A program made the translations under genes and the position numbers. DNA of 64,000 bases from SCTD01 sp036675425. Its GTDB lineage: Bacteria; Actinomycetota; Actinomycetes; Mycobacteriales; SCTD01. Positions 8,265 through 16,054 of the stretch are shown here, piece after piece. Each line of letters begins with the position of its first letter. Position 1 is the stretch's first letter. The DNA is taken from assembly GCA_036675425.1 (NCBI GenBank), contig JAKFFB010000313.1:11030-75029 (forward strand). The letters run 5' to 3'. Under the pieces are notes generated by a model that was given only the letters and a program-made list of their open reading frames with translations, searched no databases and was not told the DNA's origin.

Positions 8265-8477
8265 GTGAGCGAGTCTCCCAGGCCGGGCTACGAGCAGGCG
8301 CGCGACGAGCTGGCCGAGGTCGTCCGCCAGCTCGAGCAGGGCGGCGCCTCCCTGGAGCAGTCGCTCGCGCTGTGGGAGCGCGGCGAGGAGCTCGCGAAGG
8401 TCTGCCAGGAGTGGCTCGACGGGGCGAAGGCCCGCCTCGACTCAGCGCTGGCGAAGGGCCCGCAGCAGGACCTCTAG
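8265..8477 (+). CDS. xseB: exodeoxyribonuclease VII small subunit
   Basis: Small helical regulatory subunit that assembles with XseA. The 70-residue product has the typical family core (YEQARDELAEVVRQLEQGGA, then LEQSLALWERGEEL) and length. Its GTG start abuts the GTG of the divergent GNAT gene, forming CACGTG. The last 36 bases overlap the 3' end of the convergent DUF4245 gene, so the two transcripts are partly antisense. Confidence 0.95.
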   Translation: MSESPRPGYEQARDELAEVVRQLEQGGASLEQSLALWERGEELAKVCQEWLDGAKARLDSALAKGPQQDL

Positions 8478-8996
8478 CTCGGCCCGGTCGGCCGTTGCCC
8501 GCGAGGTCCCGACGACCACGGTGACGCCGGAGTAGGAGCGGCTCAGCGACAGGGAGCCGTCGGCGTCCCGGCGCTGCTCCCAGGCGACGCCGTCCACCAC
8601 GACGAGGTCCAGCACGGCAGCGTCGCCGACGAGCTCCTCCAGCAGTCCCGGAGCGGCACCCGCGGCGAACTCCGCGTACTCCTCCTCCGGGGTCACCCAG
8701 CCGACGCGCAGCGAGCGGGCGGCGCCGTCGTAGGTGGCGGAGGTGGCCTGCCAGCCGGCCGGCAGCTCCCCGGGCACCGGGACGCCGGGCGCGTCGCGGG
8801 TGAAGGCCTCGACCGCCTGCGAGGGATCCACGACGCGGATCTCCGCCTCGTCGCTGGACGGGGCGCGGGCGAGCAGCCAGACCGGGACGATCACCAGGAT
8901 CACCAGGCCGAGCGACCGGACCATGTCGAGCGCCGTCTCGCGGCCGCGCTTGCTCTTCTTCGGCGCCTCGACGGGCGACTCGACCTGCGTGCTCAC
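8442..8996 (-). CDS. DUF4245 domain membrane-anchored protein
   Basis: Protein of 184 residues: a Lys/Arg-rich cytoplasmic N-terminus (KKSKRGRETALDM), one membrane helix (LGLVILVIVPVWLLA) and an exported domain of about 135 residues typical of DUF4245 (GELPAGWQATSATYDG, then VGWVTPEEEYAEF). Function unknown. In mycobacteria the equivalent gene lies near glpX, as here. The GTG start at 8996 is preceded by GACACT at 6 bases, consistent with leaderless expression. Its 3' end overlaps xseB by 36 bases. Confidence 0.85.
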   Translation of the reverse strand: MSTQVESPVEAPKKSKRGRETALDMVRSLGLVILVIVPVWLLARAPSSDEAEIRVVDPSQAVEAFTRDAPGVPVPGELPAGWQATSATYDGAARSLRVGWVTPEEEYAEFAAGAAPGLLEELVGDAAVLDLVVVDGVAWEQRRDADGSLSLSRSYSGVTVVVGTSRATADRAELEVLLRALRQR

Positions 8997-9013
8997 CCCA
9001 TCAGTGTCGCTGG

Positions 9014-10171
9014 TCAGCGGGAGGCCAGCACCTCGGCCATGTCGTCGAGCACGCCGAGCGCCTCGTCGAGGGTGTTGTAGAAGTGCGGCGAGACGCGGAT
9101 CCCGACGCCCGGGCGGTGGTCGACCACGGTGCCGCGGGCGATCAGCGCGTCGTGCACGCGGGTGCTGTCGCCCGGGTCGATCGTCACGTGGCCACCGCGC
9201 TGCGCCGGGTCCTGCGGCGACCGCACGGTGAACCCCCGCTCGAGCGCCGCCTCGAGCAGCGGCCGCGTCATCGACTGGGACCGATCGCGCACTCGCGCCA
9301 TGCCGATCTCGGCGAGGGCGGCGTAGGCGGGCTCGGCGGCGTACGCCGCGGGGACCCCCGGCGTGCCTCCGGCGAAGCGGCGGATGCCGGGGGCGTAGGC
9401 GTTCTCGGGGTCGAACGCGAACGGCGCGACCTGCCCGAACCACCCGGTCGTCACCGGCTCCAGCCGGTCCACCAGAGCCGGGCTCACGTGCATCCAGCCG
9501 TTGCCCGGCCCGCCGGAGAGGTACTTCACCGAGCCGCCGAGGTAGACGTCGCAGCCGAGCTCGACGACGTCGACCGGCAGCGTGCCCGCCGCCTGGTAGC
9601 CGTCGACCACGGCGAGAGCGCCGACGGCGTGGGCCTTCTCGATGATCGGCGCGAGGTCGACGATCGTCGAGGTGCGGAAGAGCACGTGGCTGCACTCCAC
9701 GAGCTGGGTCCGCTCGTCGATGGCGTCGACCATCCGCTGGACGTCGAAGGAGATCCCGTCCGGCTCACCGGGCACGACCACGGCCTCGCCGCCGAGCCGG
9801 CCGATCTGCGACCAGGTGTGCAGGCTGCCGGGCCACTCGAGCGCGCTGGTCACCACCCGGTTGCGCGGCCCGGTCCAGCCGAGGCTGACCACGAGGTCGC
9901 CGAGCAGGTCTGCGACGTTCTGCCGCATCACCGTGGTGCCCGGGGGCGCGCCGACCAGCGAGCCGACGAGGTCCGCCACGCGCTCCACGAACGGCGCCCA
10001 GGTCTCCCAGGCCACGACCCCCTGCTCGGCCCACAGGTCGGTGAACTCGGCCAGCCGCTCGCGCGTCCCGCGGTGCATCGCGCCGAGGGTGTGGCTGGCG
10101 AGGTAGGTCCTGCGCTCCAGCACCGGGTAGTCCGCGCGCCGGCTGATCAGGTCGTCATGGAGGCTGCTCAC
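9014..10171 (-). CDS. kynureninase-like PLP enzyme (aminotransferase class V fold)
   Basis: Pyridoxal-phosphate enzyme of 385 residues. The likely PLP lysine is K216 in YLGGSVKYLSGGPGNGW, close to the kynureninase pattern, and VVDGYQAAG (D190) holds the cofactor ring. The C-terminal RVSPHFYNT is also family-typical. It could be a kynureninase or a cysteine-desulfurase-like enzyme. No other tryptophan-catabolism gene is nearby, so the assignment stays at family level. Its GTG overlaps the TGA of the upstream gene (GTGA), making it the last gene of a four-gene operon starting at 11986. Confidence 0.8.
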   Translation of the reverse strand: MSSLHDDLISRRADYPVLERRTYLASHTLGAMHRGTRERLAEFTDLWAEQGVVAWETWAPFVERVADLVGSLVGAPPGTTVMRQNVADLLGDLVVSLGWTGPRNRVVTSALEWPGSLHTWSQIGRLGGEAVVVPGEPDGISFDVQRMVDAIDERTQLVECSHVLFRTSTIVDLAPIIEKAHAVGALAVVDGYQAAGTLPVDVVELGCDVYLGGSVKYLSGGPGNGWMHVSPALVDRLEPVTTGWFGQVAPFAFDPENAYAPGIRRFAGGTPGVPAAYAAEPAYAALAEIGMARVRDRSQSMTRPLLEAALERGFTVRSPQDPAQRGGHVTIDPGDSTRVHDALIARGTVVDHRPGVGIRVSPHFYNTLDEALGVLDDMAEVLASR

Positions 10172-10758
10172 GGACGAGCCGTCCCGGTCGGCGTCCCCCA
10201 GACCGGACCCGAGGTCGCGGCGGCGGCCAGCAGCGGAGCGGGGTCGATCTCGACCAGCGTCTCGGGGATCCCGCGGTCCGGCCAGCGGCAGCCGATGACC
10301 AGCGGACCGGCCGGCGGGAGCGGGTGCAGCCAGTACTCGCCGTTCCAGCTCAGCCCCGCGGTCTTCGAGCCGAGCAGCACCAGGCCCGGCTCGCCGCCCT
10401 GCACGACCGGCGCGTCCCGGGTGCCGCTCTTGGCCGAGCGCCCGTCGGAGAACACGATGCCGAAGCGGAAGCGCCCGGGACTGCGGCTGAAGTCGTTCAT
10501 GGAGTACGCGATGTCCTCGGACTTCTGCTCGTCCGCGAAGAGCACGACGGCGCTCAGGTGCAGGCCGTCCGAGTAGGCCGTGATGCCGCGCACGGCGACC
10601 ACCACCTCCGGTGTCCGGGCGAGCAGGAAGGACGACAGGGCGAGCACGCCCACCTCGTCCTCGGGCGGGCCGGACTGCGGCGAGCGGTGCTTGCGGTGGT
10701 TCTCCCAGTCGGCTCCGCTGCGGGTCGCCCGCGGCGGCTCGTCGTCGAACAGGCTCAT
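10168..10758 (-). CDS. hypothetical protein of 196 aa in the flavin reductase operon
   Basis: No recognised family. The protein has a polar, basic start (RATRSGADWENHRKHR), a central part of alternating beta-like segments (EVVVAVRGITAYSDGLHLSA, then FRFGIVFSDGR) and a C-terminal half with LSWNGEYWLHPLPPAGPLV. No signal peptide or membrane helix is seen. Both ends overlap its neighbours by four bases (ATGA with the TetR gene, GTGA with the kynureninase-like gene), so it is certainly translated as part of the operon. Confidence 0.75.
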   Translation of the reverse strand: MSLFDDEPPRATRSGADWENHRKHRSPQSGPPEDEVGVLALSSFLLARTPEVVVAVRGITAYSDGLHLSAVVLFADEQKSEDIAYSMNDFSRSPGRFRFGIVFSDGRSAKSGTRDAPVVQGGEPGLVLLGSKTAGLSWNGEYWLHPLPPAGPLVIGCRWPDRGIPETLVEIDPAPLLAAAATSGPVWGTPTGTARP

Positions 10759-11366
10759 GACGTCGGCCCCGGTCGTCCGATGCGGGCGATGAGCTCGAGC
10801 ACGTCGCCGGCCAGCCGGTGCGCAGCGTCCTCGTTGTCGCAGACCGCCACCTCGTGGCCGGCCTCGCTCACGACGGTGGTCAGGACCAGCACCAGCGCAT
10901 CACCCCACGGCTCGACGTCCTCCGGACCCGACGACAGCAGTGTGGCGTTCCGGCGGGTCCACTCGCGGTAGCGACGCCGCGCCACCAGCTCGAAGCCGGG
11001 CGGGCCGCCGCCGGCGAGGAACAGCCGCGCCAGGTCGCGCTCGGTCCAGCAGCCCTCGAGGTAGGCACGCGACCCCGCCACGAACAGGGCCACCGGGTCG
11101 GACTCGCCGCCCTGGGCCGCCACGCGTACCGCCTCCACCGCGCGCGCCTCCTGGCGCTGCTGGAAGTCCTCGTAGAGCGCCAGGTAGAGCTCGGCCTTGC
11201 CGCCGAAGTGGTGGTAGAGGCTGCCCACGCTGGCGCCGGCTCCGGCGACGACCTCCGCGATGGACGCCTCCGCGAAGCCCGAGGCGCAGAAGACCTCGCG
11301 GGCGGCGTCGAGCAGCGCGCCGCGCGTCGTGGCCGCGCGACCCGGTCGCGTCGAGACGGTGCTCAC
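10755..11366 (-). CDS. TetR family transcriptional regulator
   Basis: DNA-binding repressor-type protein of 203 residues. The N-terminal helix-turn-helix is clear (TRGALLDAAREVFCASGFAE, then VAGAGASVGSLYHHFGGKAE). A ligand-binding C-terminal domain follows, with no recognisable ligand. GTG at 11366 is the first start after the flavin reductase and overlaps its TGA (GTGA). It probably controls its own operon, and possibly the divergent glpX promoter 30 bases from the operon start, but no operator could be identified. Confidence 0.92.
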   Translation of the reverse strand: MSTVSTRPGRAATTRGALLDAAREVFCASGFAEASIAEVVAGAGASVGSLYHHFGGKAELYLALYEDFQQRQEARAVEAVRVAAQGGESDPVALFVAGSRAYLEGCWTERDLARLFLAGGGPPGFELVARRRYREWTRRNATLLSSGPEDVEPWGDALVLVLTTVVSEAGHEVAVCDNEDAAHRLAGDVLELIARIGRPGPTS

Positions 11367-11986
11367 GCACCGCTCGCGATCTCGGCGTACGGCACGCGTC
11401 GCCGGGCGCTGACCTCGCCGACGGTGGACCACTCGTTGGCGCCGAGGCGTGCCACCGGCTTGAGCAGGTCGATGGCCGGCCGGTCGTCGCGCAGCACCCG
11501 CTCGTCGACCGCCACCCAGACGACCTGTCCGAAGACGACGGTCGAGTCGCCGGGCTGCTCGTCGGTGCCGAACGAGCGGGTCCCCACCACGCGGCACTCG
11601 ATCGCGACCGGCGACTCGGCCACCCGGGGCGGGGTGACCATCCGGCTCGGCTCGCGGGTCAGCCCCACCGCGTCGAACTCGCTGACGTCAGCGGGGTAGT
11701 CCGTGCCCGTGCGGTTGACCGACTCGATCAGCTCCTCGGGGCAGAGGCTGATCACGAACTCCCCCGTCGTACGCGCGTTGCGGAGCGAGTCCTTCGCGCC
11801 GACGGACGTGAACTGCACCACCGGGGGGCTGACCGAGCTGATCGTGAAGAACGAGTGCGGCGCGAGGTTGTCCACGCCGTTGGCCGATCGGGTCGAGACC
11901 CAGGCGATCGGGCGCGGCACCACGACGCTGTTGAGCAGGGGGTAGATCGCACGACCGAGGACGGAGGGGTCGTAGTCGCGGCGCAC
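11363..11986 (-). CDS. flavin reductase-like / FMN-binding split-barrel protein
   Basis: FMN-binding oxidoreductase of 207 residues with the flavin reductase-like split-barrel signature (PLLNSVVVPRPIAWVST, then NLAPHSFFTISSVSPP and RNARTTGEFVISL). Such proteins transfer flavin or reduce it for partner oxygenases, but no oxygenase is next to it. It is the first gene of the operon 11986-9014. GTG at 11986 is preceded by CAGAGT at 6 bases, and glpX diverges 35 bases away. Confidence 0.88.
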   Translation of the reverse strand: MRRDYDPSVLGRAIYPLLNSVVVPRPIAWVSTRSANGVDNLAPHSFFTISSVSPPVVQFTSVGAKDSLRNARTTGEFVISLCPEELIESVNRTGTDYPADVSEFDAVGLTREPSRMVTPPRVAESPVAIECRVVGTRSFGTDEQPGDSTVVFGQVVWVAVDERVLRDDRPAIDLLKPVARLGANEWSTVGEVSARRRVPYAEIASGA

Positions 11987-12008
11987 GGGCCCACTCTGCC
12001 ACCGGCGT

Positions 12009-12014
12009 TAGGGT
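12009..12014 (+). promoter_or_regulatory. candidate -10 box for leaderless glpX
   Basis: TAGGGT, then 7 bases, then the glpX ATG at 12022. No ribosome-binding site intervenes. Confidence 0.5.
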
Positions 12015-12021
12015 GCGCAGC

Positions 12022-13041
12022 ATGAGCATCGACGTGGACCAGATCATCGCCGAGACGCCCGACCGCAACCTCGCGATGGAGCTGGTCCGCGTGACAGAGG
12101 CGGCGGCCATGGCCGCGGGCCGCTGGGTCGGTCGTGGCGACAAGAACGGCGGCGACGGCGCGGCCGTCGACGCCATGCGCCAGCTGATCGGCACCGTCTC
12201 CATGCGCGGCGTCGTGGTCATCGGCGAGGGCGAAAAGGACGAGGCGCCGATGCTCTTCAACGGCGAGGAGGTCGGCTGCGGCGAGGGCCCCGAGTGCGAC
12301 GTCGCCGTCGACCCGATCGACGGCACCACGCTGATGGCCAAGGGCATGCCCAACGCCATCGCCGTGATGGCCGTCGCGGAGCGCCACACGATGTACGACC
12401 CCAGCTCGGTCTTCTACATGGAGAAGCTGGTCACCGGCCACGAGGCGGCCGACGTCGTCGACATCACCGCCCCCGTGGCGCACAACATCCAGGCGGTGGC
12501 CAAGGCCAAGGGCGGGGCCCCGGAGGACGTGACGGTCTGCATCCTCGACCGGCCGCGGCACGAGGACCTGGTCCGCGAGGTCCGTCAGGCGAAGGCGCGC
12601 ATCAAGTTCATCTCCGACGGTGACGTGGCCGGCGCGGTGATGGCCTGCACCGACGGCACCGGCGTCGACCTGCTGCTCGGCATCGGCGGCACCCCCGAGG
12701 GGATCATCACCGCCTGCGCGGTGAAGTGCCTCGGCGGCACCATCCAGGCCAAGCTCTGGCCGCAGAAGAAGAGCGAGTTCACCAACGCCGCCGCGGCGGG
12801 GCTCGACCTCGACGCGATCCTGCAGACCGACGACCTGGTGAGCAGCGACAACGTCTTCTTCGTCGCGACCGGCATCACCGACGGCGAGCTGCTGCGCGGG
12901 GTCCGCTACCGCGGCGGTGGGGCGACGACCGAGTCGCTGGTCATGCGGTCCAAGTCGGGGACCATCCGGCGCGTCACCTCGCAGCACCGGCTGACCAAGC
13001 TGCGCGCGTACGCCTCCATCGACTTCGAGCACCACGAGTAA
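12022..13041 (+). CDS. glpX: class II fructose-1,6-bisphosphatase GlpX
   Basis: Gluconeogenic phosphatase hydrolysing fructose 1,6-bisphosphate, 339 residues, the usual size. The metal-binding motif DPIDGTTLMAKG and the GEGEKDEAPML segment identify the class II family. ATG at 12022 is preferred to the GTG three codons earlier because TAGGGT sits 7 bases before it. With pckG at 24-26 kb and fumC at 19-20 kb, the window carries several steps of the route from TCA intermediates to hexose phosphate. Confidence 0.97.
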   Translation: MSIDVDQIIAETPDRNLAMELVRVTEAAAMAAGRWVGRGDKNGGDGAAVDAMRQLIGTVSMRGVVVIGEGEKDEAPMLFNGEEVGCGEGPECDVAVDPIDGTTLMAKGMPNAIAVMAVAERHTMYDPSSVFYMEKLVTGHEAADVVDITAPVAHNIQAVAKAKGGAPEDVTVCILDRPRHEDLVREVRQAKARIKFISDGDVAGAVMACTDGTGVDLLLGIGGTPEGIITACAVKCLGGTIQAKLWPQKKSEFTNAAAAGLDLDAILQTDDLVSSDNVFFVATGITDGELLRGVRYRGGGATTESLVMRSKSGTIRRVTSQHRLTKLRAYASIDFEHHE

Positions 13042-13077
13042 GCAGGAAGTCGCACGCCTGGTGACGAAACACCCGGG

Positions 13078-15291
13078 ATGCGCCGACTCCTGATCTCCGC
13101 TGCCCTGGTCGTCGCCGGCGGGCTCACGATCCCGCTGGCCTCCGCCGCCTCGCCGGACCCCGGCCAGCTGAAGGCCGGAGCCGCGCAGGTCGACATCACG
13201 CCGAGGCTCGGCGGGACGACCCTCGGCTACGTCCGGCCGGACATGGCGGTCGACGGGGTGCACACCCGGCTGACCGGTCGCGCGCTGGTGCTGCAGGACG
13301 GCGACAGCAAGGTGGCGCTGCTCGCCACCGACCTCGGCTTCCCGCTCAACAAGGACGACGTCATCGCCCGGGTCGCCGACCTGGGCTACACCCACGCGAA
13401 CGTCCTCTACACCGGCACGCACACCCACAGCGGCCCGGAGGACCTCGCCGACTGGCAGGTCGAGCAGCTCGCGCAGGCCATCCGCCGAGCGGACAAGGCG
13501 CTCACCCCGGCCAAGGCCGCCTGGGGGTCGACGGTCGTCCGGGGGGTCGCCCGGAACCGCTCCGTCGAGGCGCACCTGGCCAACCACGGGAACGACCTGG
13601 CGTACGGCCAGGGCTACGCCGAGGTCGACCCGCACGGCGTCGAGCACACCGTCGACGACACGCTCCGCGTGCTGCGCGTGGACAAGCTGAACGGCACGCC
13701 CCTGTCGGCGTGGGTGGAGTTCCCGGTGCACCTGACGGCCTCGACGCCGTACAACACCCTGTGGGACACCGAGATCGCCGGCCCGACGCTCGAGCACCTG
13801 ACCTCGCGGATCGCGGCGCCGGGCTTCGTCGGGCTCTACAGCAACGGCGCCTCCGGCGACCTGCAGCCGACCTTCGACGCCTGGAACCCGCAGGCGCTGA
13901 TGGACCTGCACGGCCGGCGCCTGTCGGCGGGGGCGTACGACGCCTGGCGCGCGGCGGGCCGCTCCCTCGACGAGGACCTCGCCGTCGACGTCCGCTGGAC
14001 GAAGTCCTGCTACTGCGGCCAGGAGGTCGAGGAGGGCAAGTCCGTCGCGGCCGAGCCGGTGTGGGGGCTGCCGTTCCTCGGCGGCTCCGAGGACGGCGCG
14101 TCGATCTTCCACGAGCCGCTCGCGACCGAGGGGCGGCGGCTGCCCGCGGCCATGGCTGATCCGGTCCACGGCCGCAAGATCCGCGCGGCGTGGAGCCGGC
14201 CGGTCGGCGTGCACGACGTGATCCCCGAGCTGCAGGTGCTGCGGCTGGGTGACCGGCTGATGCTCAACGCGCCCGGTGAGCCGAGCGTCGAGATGGCCCG
14301 CCGCTTCGTCGCGGCCGTCCAGCCGGTGCTGCCGGCCGGTGTCACGGAGGCCTTCGTGGTGGGTCTCGCGAACGGCTACATGGCCTACCTGGTGACCCCC
14401 GAGGAGTACGAGCAGCAGCACTACGAGGGCGGCCACACCGTCTACGGCGTCTGGACCTCGCTGCTGGCGCGGAACGGCTTCGTCGAGCTGTCGTCGTCGA
14501 TGAAGGCCGGCAAGCCGGCGCCTCCGCCGTACGAGGAGCCGACCCTCGGCGGGACCTCGCCCGGCTCGCCGGACGTCGGCGACGGCGGGGTCGAGGGCGC
14601 GCTGGTGACCGAGCCCTCCGCGGTCGTGCCGCGGCACGGGCTGGTCGAGCTGTCCTGGACCGGCGCCTCCGGTGGCGTGGACCGCCCGGTGGACACGCCC
14701 TTCCTCGTCCTGGAGCGGCAGGTCGGGTCGGCCTGGACGCCGGTGTCGACCGACCTCGGGGTGCGCTGGGTGTGGGAGGAGGCCGACGGCACCTACTCCG
14801 CGCGCTACGACGTGCCGGCCGACGCACCCCTCGGCAAGCACCGGGTGCGGGTGCTGTCCGGCAGCTACACGCTCACCACTGCGCCGTTCACCGTGGCGGC
14901 GTCGTCGGGGCTGCGGGTGCTCGGGGCCGAGGTCGTCGGGCGGTCCGTGGTGTTCCGCGCCCAGAACCCTGCCCCGGACGCGGATCGCTCCGTGACCTGG
15001 CGGCCGGTCGCCCCGTCCGGGGGGACGCTGCGGTTCGTGGCCGGCGGGCGCACGCTGACGGCGTCGTACTCCCGCACGCTGGGCGGCTGGGTCGCTCCCG
15101 CGGGGGTGCTGCGGGCGGGGTCGACGGTGGTCGTCCCGGCCGGTGGATTGGTCGACGGCGCGGGCAACCGCAGCGGTGCAGCGGTCAAGGTCACCGTCGG
15201 GTCGGTGGCCCCTGCCGAGTGGCCGGACCACATCGGCACCGGCGGCGGCCGCACCCCCGGCCCCTTCGGCGAAGGCACCTGGCCGCCGTAG
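13078..15291 (+). CDS. neutral/alkaline ceramidase-like secreted amidase
   Basis: Secreted protein of 737 residues with a signal peptide (LLISAALVVAGGLTIPLASA). The ceramidase N-terminal domain starts with KAGAAQVDITPRLGG and contains the zinc-site motif YTGTHTHSGPEDL at about residue 115-127. GLYSNGASGDLQPTF carries the catalytic serine region. A spacer at about 480-510 leads to an Ig-like C-terminal domain (about 515-737) as in other neutral ceramidases. It would release fatty acid from sphingolipid-like amides outside the cell. Bacteria of this group rarely make sphingolipids, so the substrate may be environmental or host lipid. Confidence 0.88.
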   Translation: MRRLLISAALVVAGGLTIPLASAASPDPGQLKAGAAQVDITPRLGGTTLGYVRPDMAVDGVHTRLTGRALVLQDGDSKVALLATDLGFPLNKDDVIARVADLGYTHANVLYTGTHTHSGPEDLADWQVEQLAQAIRRADKALTPAKAAWGSTVVRGVARNRSVEAHLANHGNDLAYGQGYAEVDPHGVEHTVDDTLRVLRVDKLNGTPLSAWVEFPVHLTASTPYNTLWDTEIAGPTLEHLTSRIAAPGFVGLYSNGASGDLQPTFDAWNPQALMDLHGRRLSAGAYDAWRAAGRSLDEDLAVDVRWTKSCYCGQEVEEGKSVAAEPVWGLPFLGGSEDGASIFHEPLATEGRRLPAAMADPVHGRKIRAAWSRPVGVHDVIPELQVLRLGDRLMLNAPGEPSVEMARRFVAAVQPVLPAGVTEAFVVGLANGYMAYLVTPEEYEQQHYEGGHTVYGVWTSLLARNGFVELSSSMKAGKPAPPPYEEPTLGGTSPGSPDVGDGGVEGALVTEPSAVVPRHGLVELSWTGASGGVDRPVDTPFLVLERQVGSAWTPVSTDLGVRWVWEEADGTYSARYDVPADAPLGKHRVRVLSGSYTLTTAPFTVAASSGLRVLGAEVVGRSVVFRAQNPAPDADRSVTWRPVAPSGGTLRFVAGGRTLTASYSRTLGGWVAPAGVLRAGSTVVVPAGGLVDGAGNRSGAAVKVTVGSVAPAEWPDHIGTGGGRTPGPFGEGTWPP

Positions 15292-15294
15292 CCT
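15289..15294 (+). promoter_or_regulatory. candidate -10 box overlapping the ceramidase stop codon
   Basis: TAGCCT, whose TAG is the stop codon of the ceramidase gene, lies 7 bases before the GTG of the exonuclease gene. Confidence 0.45.
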
Positions 15295-15301
15295 CGGCCG
15301 C

Positions 15302-16054
15302 GTGCGCATCGCCACCTGGAACGTCAACTCCGTCGGCGCGCGGCTCCCCCGGCTGCTGCCCTGGCTGGAGGAGGTCGCCCCGGACGTGGTCGCGCTCCAG
15401 GAGACGAAGTGCGCCGATGCGGCCTTCCCGTACATGCCCTTGCAGGCGCTCGGCTACGAGGCGGCGCACTCGGGAGACGGCCGCTGGAACGGCGTCGCCA
15501 TCCTGTCGAAGGTCGGGCTGTCGGACGTGTCCCACGTCCTCGCCGGGCACCCCGAGCCGCGGCTGGTGTCGGCGCAGTGCGGGCCGCTGCGCGTCTACAG
15601 CTGCTACGTCCCGAACGGCCGGGCGCTCGGGGACCCGCACTACGACTACAAGCTGGCGTGGTTCGGCTCGCTGCTCGACCAGCTGCAGGAGAGGGACCCT
15701 GCCGAGCCGCTGGTCGTCATGGGCGACCTCAACGTCGCCCTGCACGACCGCGACGTCTGGGACATCGGGGCGTTCGCGGACTCGACGCACGTGACACCGG
15801 CCGAGCGCGCAGCCGTGCAGGCGCTGCTCGACTGGGGGCTGGTCGACGTCGAGGCGCGGCCGGGCAAGGGCGACGTGCCGTTCACCTACTGGGACTACCG
15901 CGCCGGCATGATGCACAAGAACCTCGGCATGCGGATCGACTACGTGCTGGCGACCGCCGCAGTGCGGGTGCGTGACGCGTGGGTCGACCGGGAGGCCCGC
16001 AAGGGGAAGGGCGCCTCCGACCACGCGCCGGTCGTGGTGGACCTCGACATCTAG
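15302..16054 (+). CDS. xth: exodeoxyribonuclease III
   Basis: Apurinic/apyrimidinic endonuclease and 3'-5' exonuclease of the ExoIII/EEP fold, for base-excision repair. The 250-residue product begins IATWNVNSVGARLPRL, with LQETKCAD, VVMGDLNVALHD, the YWDYRAGMMHKNLGMRIDY segment and the terminal SDHAPVVVDLDI, so the catalytic Glu, Asp-Asn and His-Asp positions are all present. The start at 15302 fits the protein family exactly and has a -10-like box 7 bases upstream. The stop shares CTAG with the next gene. Confidence 0.96.
   Translation: MRIATWNVNSVGARLPRLLPWLEEVAPDVVALQETKCADAAFPYMPLQALGYEAAHSGDGRWNGVAILSKVGLSDVSHVLAGHPEPRLVSAQCGPLRVYSCYVPNGRALGDPHYDYKLAWFGSLLDQLQERDPAEPLVVMGDLNVALHDRDVWDIGAFADSTHVTPAERAAVQALLDWGLVDVEARPGKGDVPFTYWDYRAGMMHKNLGMRIDYVLATAAVRVRDAWVDREARKGKGASDHAPVVVDLDI

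Noticed and set aside
11752..15435. 1227-codon reverse-strand open frame
   Set aside because: It runs antisense through glpX and ceramidase, both unmistakable genes. Composition is His/Arg/Gly-rich shadow sequence.
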